DNA of 33,701 nucleotides from positions 136,310,889-136,344,589 of the forward strand of contig JBOZIK010000001.1 of assembly GCA_051453625.1 (NCBI GenBank), written 5' to 3'. Numbering within the stretch: the stretch's first letter is position 1; each line of letters begins with the position of its first letter. The position numbers were made by a program, and so were the translations under genes. Under the pieces are notes generated by a model. The model saw only the letters and a program-made list of their open reading frames with translations, was not told the DNA's origin and did not search any database. The DNA comes from Welwitschia mirabilis. Taxonomy: Eukaryota; Gnetophyta; Gnetopsida; Welwitschiales. Shown here one piece after another: positions 1-10,935 of this stretch.

Positions 1-104
1 TGCTTGAAAAAGGTCTTTCTATGAAACTATCATGGGTCTTGCCCATAGAGGCCATATGACTATGTTGATCAAAAGCACTCTTCATAAACGTGTCTCATTT
101 AATA

Positions 105-563
105 CATATTTTACATGATTTTCAGTGTTCTAAAATGGGATTCAAACAAGTGATTTCTCCTTCCATTTGTGTGCATGAAATCTTGGGTACGTTGGAAAAC
201 AAAATACAGATGAGATGCCTTGTATTGGTCGGCACATGCACATGCATTCAGAAACCCAAGTTTTAGCAGCCCAATGTGGGTTTNNNNNNNNNNNNNNNNN
301 NNNNNNNNNNNNNNNNNNNNNNNNNNNNNNNNNNNNNNNNNNNNNNNNNNNNNNNNNNNNNNNNNNNNNNNNNNNNNNNNNNNGCATATTTTACATGATT
401 TTCAGTGTTCTAAAATGGGATTCAAACAAGTAATTTCTCCTTCCATTTGTGTGCATGAAATTTTGGGTACGTTGGAAAACAAAATAGAGATGAGATGCCT
501 TGTATTGGTCAGCACATACACATGCATTCAGAAACCCAAGTTTTACCAGCCCAATGTGGGTTT
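105..563. repeat. Duplicated contig ends around a 100-N gap (284-383)
   Basis: Positions 105-283 and 385-563 are the same 179-nt sequence without indels and differ at six positions that I counted, four of them transitions. They abut a gap of exactly 100 N. The simplest reading is that two contigs overlap here and were not merged, so the segment is probably present once in the genome. A genuine tandem duplication cannot be excluded. Nothing coding is recognised in it. Confidence 0.85.
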
Positions 564-2273
564 CCTATAACACTATTCCAGACCTCTCAATTGTGAAACA
601 TTAATTGCAAATTTGTGCAAATTCATTATCTTTGTATTTGTCAAAAACCCTAAGGCAATGGTATGTATTTGTTCATTTCGTATATTGAAAAACATGTACT
701 TGAATTTCAGAACAATTCACATTTCTATAAAAGCACAATGACCAGGGATCATCGTTGTCTAAACATAAAGTTTTGTACCACAAGGTCTATGGGCATTCAC
801 TGAACCACAGGGTCTACAAATTTCACACAGGAAATTTAGCTATAAGGTTGTACCTTACAGCAAGCCCATCCTGGGTTACTGAAATTTCTGAAATAACCTA
901 AAGAAAATTTCAGTTGTGGGTAGCCTTCAATGGGTGTGAAAAGCTCCAAACCTATCATCATACAAACACTGTTAAATGATTACCGATGACTATTGTTTTC
1001 GCAAGAAGGGGCAAGTAAATAGATGGAAAACCGAGATTACTCGTATGCCATGTCAATACATATAACGTTTTGCGAATTCGGAAGCAAGCCAAGGGGAACA
1101 ACAATGTGCATAAAGCCAATTAACAATTCACAGGTACCTTTAAAAGAATGAAGTCTTGACCTTCCTAAATAGCATCCCTCTCATAAGTGATTCAGCGTGT
1201 CTCATTTTGATTCCACATACGACTATTCTTAAAATAAGTCACACCCCTCTTGTATGTAAACGCCCACCCCGATACTACAGAGTTGTTGGTAAACACTTGC
1301 CACATGTCAGGCAGACTACGTGACCTGTTTTTCGCACTGTATTGTAAACGCTATCGCGTTGATACAAACGCAACGTGAGACCCGTCAACACTGCACACTT
1401 AGGCCTCGGAACGGTGTGGGGGCTCTCCAGGGAACAATCAAGGTTTGAGCGGCTTACCGCCGGCAATTGTGAATCCTTGAGGAGGCAGGAAGTGTCAAGC
1501 CCAAAAGAAATCGAAGGCACTCAAATCCAATTCTACCTTACCAATTTAGAGCCTTCTACAGCCAAGAGAGTACGTATGATGACACGATTCACTCTAACAT
1601 AACGATTTCCCAAAAAGCCTGTGGAAAGACTTATGGAACCTTAACTCCCAACAGTCAACAAATACACAGGTTATCATGAAACTTGAGCTTGTAAAGATTC
1701 CAAATAAGAATTATACCAAACAATCTAAATCAACTTCAAAGAATCACAGATACTGTAGAAAATTTTAAAGCTTATAACAACAACGTTCATGACACTTTAA
1801 ACTAGAAAATAAGCCTGATAAGGACAACGATTTGTCACAGAAACCATCTCTAAAATAGAAATATGTTCTACTCAGCTCGTGCTATCGTTCCAAAAGTAAA
1901 TTTTTGCCAGTGCTCTCCGCACCAAAAATTGTTGAAGTTTCCAAAGCCCTCAGAAAACAACTTCCAATAAGAAATCAAGAAAACAGGTCTGAAAAGAGGG
2001 TGAACCTAACAGAAAACCCAAAGTTTTAGAAAAGCAAATTTTGCTTGACGCATTTCATTCTGTCGATCCAAAAATAAAATTTTGCAAAAAAAAGAACATA
2101 AGTCTAGAAACAAAACTTAAAACAGTATACATCAACTCCAGATCGCACTAAATGCTTGCTTCAATCTCGCAAATGTCTTCGTTTTAGTGCCCTACCACAT
2201 ATTCACCATAAAAAGAACCTAGACTACAGGACCAACTGGCTGAAAAGCCTATAATGTCAGAGACCCGTTGTAA
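564..2273. other. CpG-retaining region with no recognised gene; possible transcript body downstream of the snoRNA
   Basis: No protein family is recognisable on either strand. The two open frames of 75-81 codons near 1275-1602 overlap on opposite strands and look accidental. Unlike the rest of the window, this stretch keeps many CpG dinucleotides (for example around 1260-1500), has fewer TAG triplets and shows no transposon protein remnants, so it may be gene-associated DNA. It lies on the minus-strand downstream side of the telo-box/TATA promoter and the candidate snoRNA, so it could be the body, introns or 3' part of that transcript. A perfect 9-bp inverted repeat (879-887 with 905-913) could form a hairpin. 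No tRNA, 5S rRNA or spliceosomal snRNA was recognised. Confidence 0.4.
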
Positions 2274-2365
2274 GCAGCTCAGAGATGGCTAGAGTATATG
2301 GTTCGATTCATGCCAGCATATTCCTCATTCGATCGGAAGAGGGAGCTTGGTCTCATCATCGCTGC
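2274..2365 (-). ncRNA. Candidate C/D-box small nucleolar RNA
   Basis: Read on the minus strand, this 92-nt segment begins with GCAGC, one spacer base and a consensus box C (ATGATGA, plus-strand 2353-2359). It ends with a consensus box D (CTGA, 2279-2282) followed by GCTGC. The terminal GCAGC and GCTGC are exactly complementary and would form the 5-bp stem that closes a C/D snoRNP kink-turn. An internal CCGA may be a degenerate box D'. The bases just upstream of it include GCTCCCTCT, a 9-nt complement of the highly conserved 18S rRNA stretch AGAGGGAGC, which suggests a 2'-O-methylation guide. I could not match the guide in front of box D. The promoter-like cluster about 180 bp upstream supports transcription in this direction. 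No family name is assigned; the call rests on motifs, not on homology. Confidence 0.6.
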
Positions 2366-2546
2366 AACAACTATAGAACCAACAGATACGCAGAAAAACC
2401 ATAAAGAGACTCAAATTTACAAATCTGTAGGACAACTGAATATCGAATATCTACGAAGGCCGTTACCGCGCTTCCAACCAAAGCTAAGTCGATCACAAAC
2501 GAAATAGGAAACAATCTCCTGAGTGACGAATTAGGGAGGTCGTGAA

Positions 2547-2614
2547 TATATATATAGACAAAGAGGTTGTGGAAACCCTAACGAAAACCCTAACCGTATT
2601 CCAACGTTAGGGTT
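2547..2614 (-). promoter_or_regulatory. TATA box with three telo-box motifs, probable promoter for minus-strand transcription
   Basis: A 10-bp TATATATATA run lies at 2547-2556. Two exact telo boxes (AAACCCTAA) lie at 2573-2581 and 2585-2593, and an inverted one (TTAGGGTT) at 2607-2614. Telo boxes close to a TATA element are typical of plant snoRNA, ribosomal-protein and translation-factor promoters. Read on the minus strand, the telo boxes come first, then the TATA box, then the candidate snoRNA about 180 bp further on, which predicts a start near 2515-2520. The palindromic TATA could also serve plus-strand transcription, but nothing recognisable lies in that direction before LINE-A. Confidence 0.6.
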
Positions 2615-2865
2615 CAATGAAACTCTTGCTGTGTTACTGTCTCGCCCTCGTTGGTTCTTTGAGCTTATGATTATCTCGTGAACAGAATTCATCAGTCTTA
2701 GGCCATATTTTAAGTTTGGAAACGATTTTCTTAGGGAAACGTATGGGTAGCAAAAACTAAAAAACTCAAGAAGTGCCTTTCAATTTCAAATTATGTATCA
2801 ATAGTTTAGCGAAGAAGCTAAACTTTATGTACTACATGCATTGAGGTGATGACACATGGCATAGA

Positions 2866-3047
2866 ATTTGAAACTTGTGGTGTGCATTTCAGCTGTACAC
2901 CTCATTNNNNNNNNNNNNNNNNNNNNNNNNNNNNNNNNNNNNNNNNNNNNNNNNNNNNNNNNNNNNNNNNNNNNNNNNNNNNNNNNNNNNNNNNNNNNNN
3001 NNNNNNATTTGAAACTTGTGGTGTGCATTTCAGCTGTACACCTCATT
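2866..3047. repeat. Identical 41-nt contig ends around a 100-N gap (2907-3006)
   Basis: Positions 2866-2906 and 3007-3047 are identical over 41 nt and directly border a gap of exactly 100 N. This is most likely an unmerged contig overlap. No gene is recognised here. Confidence 0.9.
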
Positions 3048-3431
3048 TAATATGAGATATTAGACTGTTTAGCCCGCTCCATAGTTTAAACGAAAAAAAA
3101 GGGAGGGGAAGGTGCAAATAGAAGAAAAAAAAGAAGTGACTTTTAATATTAGATTATAAGGTATTAATTATAGAATAATAATTTATTATTAGGCTTCAAA
3201 AACATTTAAAATATATAGTGCATAGAAGATTAAGAAGCCTAAGATAAGGCTATCGAGACAATGCAACTAAAAAAGTTGTTGCGATTAAGCGATACATATC
3301 ACAATTAAAGATATACTCTGTAAAAGTAGTAAAAGAGCTTTAAGAATCTTTTGTTGCATGATTCTCAAGTGGTATAACACCACTCTAATGATCTTTGCCC
3401 TATTTACTGGTTGTGGAATGTGCAGGTGCTT
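3048..3431. other. AT-rich stretch without a recognised gene
   Basis: The sequence becomes markedly more AT-rich here than in the first 2.7 kb, and marks the passage into the transposon block. No domain, RNA gene or clear repeat boundary was found. The 5' end of LINE-A should lie in or just after this stretch. Confidence 0.4.
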
Positions 3432-3779
3432 ACATGGAAGTCTAAATAAAAAGAATGGTGAATAAGAGGATTCTAAGGAGCCACTAATGAAACTGAGTAA
3501 GGCCCATCTAACCAACATTCCAATAGAGTTGAACTCGAACAGAGAGAGTAAGCAGAGTGGAGGCGATAGGTGTAGGAGGGCTTTGCTAGCAGTCCGGCGT
3601 TGACTTGAGTTACTTAGATGTGGGTGCAAAGGCGAGTTAGGGGAGTCTAGTGAAGGTAGGTCTAGGCTTGGAAGTACATAGTGGTTCTTTGCTTCCATGA
3701 GGTTCTGAGTTACTCTTCGTCGCGGAAACCCTAGGTGGGGTTTCTTTCAAGTATGGATGCAATCCCCCCCATTATGATA

Positions 3780-4884
3780 GTTTTTAAGGAGGATGGATAT
3801 TTTAAGCTTAAAGTTTCATTGGAATATTATGCAAACGCAAATGATATATTCTATTTTAGCCTGATAGGGTGGTTTGTGTTAGTTAGGTCATGATCAAGCA
3901 TGGAAATGATAAGAAAACAAGTTGCCTAAAATGGACAGGCATTAAGATGATTCAGTTAGTAGCATTAGCGGAAGGCATGATTTTGCTCCAGTTTGAATTA
4001 GAGCAAGACCTAAACAGTGAGATGCTTAGGGGCATATGGTTTTTTTGAAGCAGGAGGTTTAGCCTTGATAAGGTAGAAGCTAGTGAAAGATTTTGATAAT
4101 ATCTTCCAAAAGTTATCAATCTAGGTGAAACTCAGGGGCATTAGTTTAGATCCATGGAATCTAGAATTTAGGAGGGCTTTAGTGGAGTAGTTTGGAGAAA
4201 TTACTAATTTAGACCTCGCTACTATTAGTTAGATGAGAATGGTGATTATTTGATTTTGTGCATGGATAGATGTAGAGCCAACAAAGAAGCTATGAAGATT
4301 TGAATTGATTCATTATTTTGAAGCAGACAAGGTTGAAATGGAGTATAAAAACATCCTAAACGGCCTTTACACACTCTGCTTGTTTTAGTCCCAAGCTAAG
4401 AAATAGTGCTTGCGAAAAATATGGGAGGAAAGTTCATGATTCTTATTTTTGTTTAACTTCCCATTGCATAGTGTGTAAGAATTTTGGTCACATATCAGAA
4501 GATTATAGGCTCAAAAAGGACCGGGACGGATTTCAAGTAATAAGTAAAAAGGGAAAGATAGAAACTATAGTAAAACCAAGAGCAAGGATAAACCTAGGCC
4601 AAAAAAAGATTAAGCTCAAAGAAAAAGAGTAGGATGTTAACCCCCTGCTAGAACAAAAGAAAATTATGAGAAGCTTTAGTCAAGACCGCGAATCAAATAA
4701 GTTTTTCCCCTTAAGTAGTCCAGAGTTAGAAGAGGAAGAGGATGGAAAGAGTAAAAAAGATGAGTCAAAGAAGGACAGCTCATTTGAAGAAACAAATATG
4801 AGCAAGTCTAAGAGGGTTGAAAGGCCTTCCATAATGGATAAATCTATAAAGAAGGTAGTGGAAAATATCACAAAGTGTTCTTAG
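3780..4884 (+). pseudogene. LINE-A ORF1 remnant (DUF4283-like plus zinc knuckle)
   Basis: ORF1 of plant L1 elements encodes an RNA-binding chaperone-like protein that coats element RNA. Around 3935-4110 the translation gives LVALAEGMILLQFE and, after a gap, FSLDK, in the pattern of a DUF4283 domain. Further on, LDPWNLEFRRAL and FGEITNLDL match its second half. A zinc knuckle follows at 4465-4506 with spacing CX2CX4HX4, but its last Cys has become Tyr (TGT to TAT). The tail (4666-4884) is a Lys/Glu/Ser-rich open stretch of 72 codons, as expected of the linker before ORF2. Several stops and frame changes interrupt the gene, so no functional protein is made. Confidence 0.72.
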
Positions 4885-5560
4885 TGAACCCTAACAAATT
4901 TATTGGGAAAAAACCCCAAAAAGAAATCAACAAAATAAATATCCTAAGCTAGAACAACTAAGTTATGAATTTGACAGTAAAAATTAAACCCCTTAAGAAA
5001 TTGATTTATAATAAAAATGTAGGAATCACTTGTTTACAAGAAACCGAAGTTTAAAAAGGTGGGTTTTGGACAAACTATAGAAGAAAATGGTAGATCGAAT
5101 GAATGTCAAGTTATGGGAAGGCAGGAGGACTAGCAACTTTGATCAAGAAGGGGATAGAATATAGTAGAGTGAAGATGAACATATGGCTTCAAATCCTAGA
5201 TTTCAATCAACGATGGCTAGTTAATCTTTATGTTTCATAGTGTCAGGTGGAAAAAAATAAAATTTTAGTAGGCCCTTACTCAACAAATTCAAAATAAGAT
5301 ATGCATTATAATTAGGAACTTTAATCAAATCATGAATTAGGGAAAAAGATGGAAAAAGGAATTTGGAATGGAATAGGAGTTCAAGAGCTGTAATAGATGA
5401 TTCTAAAATTAAACATGATTAATATGCCGATTCAAAGGGTCTAATTCACTTAGTCAAATCATAGGAGGAGAACAGATAGGATTATGTCTAGCATAGACAA
5501 ATGTTGATTTCTGAGAAATTAATGGAAGATAATAAGTGGATTTTCAAAGAGAAGGGGAGG

Positions 5561-6272
5561 TGGTATTCTGATCACATCCTTATTTATCTCATAATAGATA
5601 GAATCCATAAAAGAAAGTCCCACTTTGCCTTTTAAAACACTTGANNNNNNNNNNNNNNNNNNNNNNNNNNNNNNNNNNNNNNNNNNNNNNNNNNNNNNNN
5701 NNNNNNNNNNNNNNNNNNNNNNNNNNNNNNNNNNNNNNNNNNNNNNNNNNNNNNNNNNNNNNNNNNNNNNNNNNNNNNNNNNNNNNNNNNNNNNNNNNNN
5801 NNNNNNNNNNNNNNNNNNNNNNNNNNNNNNNNNNNNNNNNNNNNNNNNNNNNNNNNNNNNNNNNNNNNNNNNNNNNNNNNNNNNNNNNNNNNNNNNNNNN
5901 NNNNNNNNNNNNNNNNNNNNNNNNNNNNNNNNNNNNNNNNNNNNNNNNNNNNNNNNNNNNNNNNNNNNNNNNNNNNNNNNNNNNNNNNNNNNNNNNNNNN
6001 NNNNNNNNNNNNNNNNNNNNNNNNNNNNNNNNNNNNNNNNNNNNNNNNNNNNNNNNNNNNNNNNNNNNNNNNNNNNNNNNNNNNNNNNNNNNNNNNNNNN
6101 NNNNNNNNNNNNNNNNNNNNNNNNNNNNNNNNNNNNNNNNNNNNNNNNNNNNNNNNNNNNNNNNNNNNNNNNNNNNNNNNNNNNNNNNTGGTATTCTGAT
6201 CACATCCTTGTTTATCTCATAGTAGATAGAATTCATAAAAGAGAGTCCCACTTTGCCTTTGAAAACACTTGA
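5561..6272. repeat. Near-identical 84-nt ends around a 544-N gap (5645-6188)
   Basis: Positions 5561-5644 and 6189-6272 are the same 84 nt with five differences. Both encode the SDH block of the LINE-A endonuclease, which an L1 element has only once. The nominal 544-N gap is therefore probably too large, and the true gap may be absent. Alternatively the element carries an internal duplication. Confidence 0.75.
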
Positions 6273-8243
6273 TTATAAGAAAAGAAGATTGTAAAATGCA
6301 TAGATAAGATCTTAAGATTGGATGATAAATGCTCCATAGAAGCCTTGCAAGACATTTAGTAAATGTAAAAGCCTGTCTCAAGCAGTGGAGAAAAGGACAG
6401 AGTTCTAGAGTTAAGAGGAAGAAAGAGATTAAGGTAAAATTGAGGGAGGTTCAATCTAGACAGGAGCAATGGGAAGATTAGCATGAAGAATAATAAAAAT
6501 GACTATGTGAAATACATAATATCAAACACCAAGAGGAACTTTATTGGAAGTAATAATCCAACATAAATTAATTAAAAGATGAAAAAAGGCACCTGAAATA
6601 CTTCTTCAGATGATCAATAATAGAAGACAGATGAACTCCATAAGAAAAGTAACCTGGAAGGGACAAATACATGAAAAGAATAATGTGCAACATGCTTTCA
6701 AAAGTAGCTATAAAAGCTTTGGGGAAAATTGAGCTTAGGGGATTACTCAACATTTTGGCCAAGATGATGGAATGGGAAAGACCCCATGAAAGAGCTAAAG
6801 GAGGAAGAAGTCTAGAAAGTGCTTGGAATGATGAAGCTATAGGATCCTAAGGTCAAATGGATGGATGATGAATTTCTTTAAGAAATTCTAGAACATAATA
6901 GGAAAATCGATGAAACTAGCTTTCAGCAAGGCCGTCTGTATGAGATCAGTTCCTCATGCTTTGAATAACACTCATGTGATCATGATTCCAAAGAGCCAAG
7001 AGGTGGGAGATTTTAATAATTACAGATCCATAGGGGTCTGTAATATTATCTAAGGCTATTTTTCAAAGTATTAATAGCAAGGATTCAACCACTATTAGAA
7101 ATGTTGGTTCAGTGGAATCAAGTGGGATTCTTACAAAATTGATCCATCCTTGACCAAATAATCTTTAATAATGAGTCAGACCACTACATTCAGAAATACA
7201 AGAGGAGGTTTTGTGCACTAAAACCAGACATAAGGAAGGCATATAACAATGGCTCATGGTTGTACTTAAAACATATCCTAACCACCAAAGGTTTTCCCCT
7301 ATATTCATTAGATTAGTAATTTAGATGTAAAGATCAATGAGATTTAGATTAAGAATCAATTAATCTATTCATGATTTCTTCATTGCATGCAAAAGTTTAA
7401 GATAGGGAGATCCTTTGTCTCTTTACTTATTTATCATTATCTTGGACATGATGCAGGACTATTTTACCTAAATGAAGGAAAGAAGAATTAAAATCCATAA
7501 TACAAATATAATGTTCAATCACTTTAGTAATAACTGAATTATCTTTATGGAAGCAAACATGGAGCAAATAAGGAAATAAAAAGGGGTCTAAAAGTTTTTG
7601 AAAGAATAATTAATACTTAATATAAGTTGGCATAAAAGTAGGGCATATTTTATTTATATTTACATGAGTGTACAACATCCAATAGAGAGAACAATGGTAT
7701 CCAAAAAAACAATGACAAAGACTTGTATTTAGGAAGCCTAATGTTTAACTAGGATAAAGTTGAGTTTTGCGGAGGACTTCTACTTAAGATGAGTAGAAGG
7801 TATAGCGGCTAGGATACCATCTTCCTCTTAATTAAGGAAAGGATAATTTGGGCGAATTCCATCACATTAGAAATAGAAAGATATATGCATCAACAAGGGT
7901 ATTGTTACAAAAGGTAATAGGTATGCTAAATAAAATAATCAAGAATTTTATTTAGAATGGGAATAAAGGAGTTCCATAAGTGCATGCGGCTACATAGGAA
8001 GAGATAGCCAAACCAGTAGAGTTTAGTAGATGGAGCATACAGTATAGAAGGGATAGTATCCTCATAAGAAAGGATAACATAATTACAAAATTTAAAGCAA
8101 GGAAAAGTTACCCTTAGATTAGAATTTTAAAATGTACTTTCAATATAATGAATGTGAAGAAAAGTGCAAGGATTCTCCCTTTTAGAAGGCATTATGTAAG
8201 GAAAGAGATAATCTAGAGGATGTTAAGAGATAGAAAACTGAAA

Positions 8244-8381
8244 GGGAAGATATTCCCTTTTANNNNNNNNNNNNNNNNNNNNNNNNNNNNNNNNNNNNNN
8301 NNNNNNNNNNNNNNNNNNNNNNNNNNNNNNNNNNNNNNNNNNNNNNNNNNNNNNNNNNNNNNGGTAATATATTCCCTTTTA
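8244..8381. repeat. Short similar ends (19 nt) around a 100-N gap (8263-8362)
   Basis: Positions 8244-8262 and 8363-8381 match at 17 of 19 positions across a gap of exactly 100 N. This is the same pattern as at the other 100-N gaps but is short enough to be weak on its own. It lies inside LINE-A ORF2, between RT and zf-RVT. Confidence 0.55.
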
Positions 8382-10040
8382 ATCATCAAAACTACTAAAT
8401 GGTAATAAGCCAATGGAGATAAAGAAGATTAAACTAATAAATATTTGACTAGAAAACATAGTAGGGCTAAGAGTAAAGGACTATTGAACATGTCCCACTC
8501 AGACAAAAAAATATTAATAGGGCTTTTGAGTATTTCTAGGAATAAATTATAAGCACGTAAATCATCCTAATGTAAAGGAAAGATTACTACACTCTAGATG
8601 GAAACCCTATCAACTTTAAAGCATTATTAATGAAAAAGTATGAAATTAATGAGTCATTGCATAAGCTATGGAAGACATGCATCATAAGCAAACATGTCAT
8701 ACTAAGATGGCTAATTTTCAAAGATTAAGTTTTTTCTACAAAGAATCTAAGAAATAGGGGATACCATATAGCAGGAACTTGTATTCACTGCTAGGGAAAT
8801 GAATCTATTGAGCACTTATTTTGGTCTTATCCAATAGTATAGGAGGTATAGTAAGAGGTTAACCCAAAATTAAATTGGATGTAGGTAGTTACATGCCCAA
8901 AAGATTTTTTAATTGAACCTTGTGATTCATTTAGATAGCTTGTAATAAGAGAGTCTTTCAAAATATAAATCTAAATATTAATACCATCAGTGAAAAAATA
9001 AGAAAAAAGATCTTACATGTCTTCATGCTAAAAAATATGGAATGACATCCTCAGTATAAATTAGAAAATGATAAGAGGTTTAAGCAGAACAAGGAGTTAT
9101 GGAATCAAATTTTAGCTCTTGGGTGGGAGTCATTGTTAGAGGTAACCCAAATTTTTAATTAGATAAAGTATTTATTTATGAAAAATTAGTAGTTGAAAGG
9201 AGGAGAGTCTCAATCTCTCAACATATAATAGCACATGCCACATGGCTATAAGAGGGGAGAGAATGAGTATTTCCTTCCTTTCTAGGTTTCAATGACATTA
9301 ATAAATTCTTTAAGTGGAAAGCACCAAGAACAGGAAAGGAATATATTTGAAAAGCAGAGCTTTAGGAGTCCTATAAAACATTGGCTAAATTTATTAATGA
9401 TTATATCATTCAAGATGGAAATCATTAAAAACTAAGGAGCCTGCATTTTAATTTATTATTAGCCCTTAAACATGGGAGTTTAGTGATCTTATCCTTTTTT
9501 TGTGGAAAGGCTAAAATTCAATGTGGGAATATGACATTATGAGCTGATTAAGAAATTATTAGACTTTATTAAGGCAAAAGCCCTAGCTAGAAGGGCTCCT
9601 AAGACATGTATCATCTAAGTGTGTATCTAAAAAAGCAATACTTTATAAAATAAAAGCCTTAAATCTTAAACCTCAAAAATTAGAGCTATTGATTATTTGA
9701 AAAATACAACTGCATTAGTGCTTCCTAATTATGTGAATGATGTAAGGTTGGAAACACTTCCAACAAAATAAAGAGTGCTGTGAAATAATAACTAAATCTT
9801 CAAGACAAATATGTTTCAGCTTGGATGAATTCCTAGGGAAAAAAATAAGAACCCACATCTAAGATTTTAAGCCATAAGGCAATTAATGAAAAAATGTAAA
9901 ACTATAAGGTAATTAATGAAATAATGTAAAAAACTATCTTCATTATTGCATAAAGCATAAGTAGCGATTGCAAGTCCTAGATCTAGAAGTCTTCTACCAA
10001 TAAGTAGTTTTTAGTGTTGTTGTTTTTGTAAGGAAAGTAC

Positions 10041-10349
10041 ATTAAAAATGCTTTAAACTATTAATATCTTGACTCTTTGAGTCTTAAATATATCACAATT
10101 TATCACAATGATTTTGAATGGATATTTCTTCCAAAGTACATGATAAGGTTATTTTTAGTTTGTAAGAATAAAAAGGGTTATCATATTTTCACTTTATTGA
10201 ATTTAAAGATAACACATAATTAGCTTGAGTATGAATTACACTAGAAATCTAAGAAATAAAGTTTAAAAAAACAACATTTAATCCAACATATAGTTATTGA
10301 AAGGTCTTTCAAGAAACCTCTTTATTATTTAAATGACATATGAAAGAGA
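10041..10349. other. AT-rich spacer between LINE-A and LINE-B
   Basis: No gene or domain was recognised. It contains the junction between the 3' end of LINE-A and the leader of LINE-B, but no clear target-site duplication is visible. Confidence 0.35.
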
Positions 10350-10797
10350 GATACCTATGAAACTTGGAATAAAGGATATGTTGTAAAACAACTAGATAAG
10401 GAGGAACCTATGAAACTAGGAAAGGCTCATTTAACTAAGACTCTAGTAGCTAGAAGAGATAATATCTAATTAAATTTGTGTTAGTGATGTATGGATCTAA
10501 AAAGTAAGACTTTGAGAAATAAAATGTTTTTCTTTTTTCTTTATTTCTTTGTTTTTCCCTTAATAGAAAAGCATTTGAGCCACCATAGATTCATTAAAAG
10601 ATTTACAATGAAATCTATTATTTATTTGAATGAAAACATGAAAGAAATACTATATTCGTATTAAACTAATGAGTAATCAATTAAGGTCTTAAAAAGGAAA
10701 TTGAAGTAACTTTTAATGGTAATTAAGATGGAATAATTTTTAACACAATAAGAGTAATAGGGAAGGTACATTTTAGTGTCATAGTTTTTGCTTTATG

Positions 10798-10935
10798 GAG
10801 TTTTCTAGAAGTTCAATTAGAGTTATTTTAGTGGGTTTTTTAAAATTTGATATGGAGATTTGTTTTGTCTTAAAGGAACTTCCTACAAGTTCAAGTTGAA
10901 TTATTTTAGTGGGTTTTTTAAAATTGAATGTGAAG
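10798..10935 (+). repeat. Two diverged copies of a 78-bp tandem repeat
   Basis: The segment from 10798 is repeated from 10876 at an offset of 78 bp. The best-conserved part is TTATTTTAGTGGGTTTTTTA in both copies. It lies in the presumed 5' leader of LINE-B, where tandem repeats with promoter function are known in some LINE families; a promoter role here is only a guess. Confidence 0.7.

Larger units (their letters stand above)
4960..9640 (+). pseudogene. LINE-A ORF2 remnant: endonuclease, reverse transcriptase, zf-RVT
   Basis: ORF2 nicks target DNA and reverse transcribes element RNA. The APE endonuclease starts near 4960; CLQET (5031-5045) keeps the catalytic Glu, and SDH (5567-5575) is intact. 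RT begins around 6967 with HVIMIPK and YRSIGVCN (block 1). LKPDIRKAYNN follows near 7220, where both Asp-type positions are altered, then LR-stop-GDPLSLYLF (7397 on; the stop is a former CAG Gln). The active-site tetrapeptide, usually YADD or FADD, reads FSNN at 7523-7534, so polymerase activity is lost. NISWHKSRA follows as the usual block after the active site. A zf-RVT motif (CIHC, then IEHLFW) lies at about 8776-8838 with its final Cys changed to Tyr. The gene is interrupted by many stops and two gaps. Confidence 0.8.
3432..10040 (+). mobile_element. LINE-A: decayed L1-type non-LTR retrotransposon
   Basis: The order of remnants is that of plant L1 elements: leader, ORF1 with a DUF4283-like domain and zinc knuckle, then ORF2 with APE endonuclease, reverse transcriptase and zf-RVT domain, all on the plus strand. 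The 5' limit is set by about 90 bp (from 3432) that resemble 10350-10435, in front of LINE-B. The 3' limit is a T-rich segment near 10030 resembling the 3' end of LINE-B; no poly(A) remains. The copy contains two gaps (5645-6188 and 8263-8362) and many stops and frameshifts, and its RT active site is destroyed. It looks like the oldest copy judging by active-site loss. Both boundaries are approximate. Confidence 0.8.

Noticed and set aside
105-563. CRISPR-like or tandem direct repeat arrays.
   Set aside because: There are only two copies around an N gap, with no array of spacers. The DNA is plant nuclear, and contig overlap explains it.
910-961. Second C/D snoRNA candidate on the minus strand (ATGATGA at 955-961, CTGA at 910-913).
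   Set aside because: Only about 41 nt separate the boxes and the outer flanks do not form a closing stem. It could be chance.
2276-2320. tRNA-like or tRNA-derived SINE signals on the plus strand (GCTCAG...GGCTAGAG and GGTTCGATTC).
   Set aside because: The A-box-like and B-box-like strings are much too close together for a tRNA, no anticodon arm or acceptor stem can be drawn, and the minus-strand snoRNA explains the same bases better.
3285-3698. 137-codon minus-strand ORF.
   Set aside because: It is antisense to the LINE-A leader, low in complexity (Leu/Ser-rich), and the homologous stretch in front of LINE-B does not keep it open.
5589-6272. Long open frames of 193-220 codons across 5.6-6.3 kb (and similarly 14.1-14.9 and 15.6-16.5 kb).
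   Set aside because: Nearly all codons are N; the frames are open only because of the gap.
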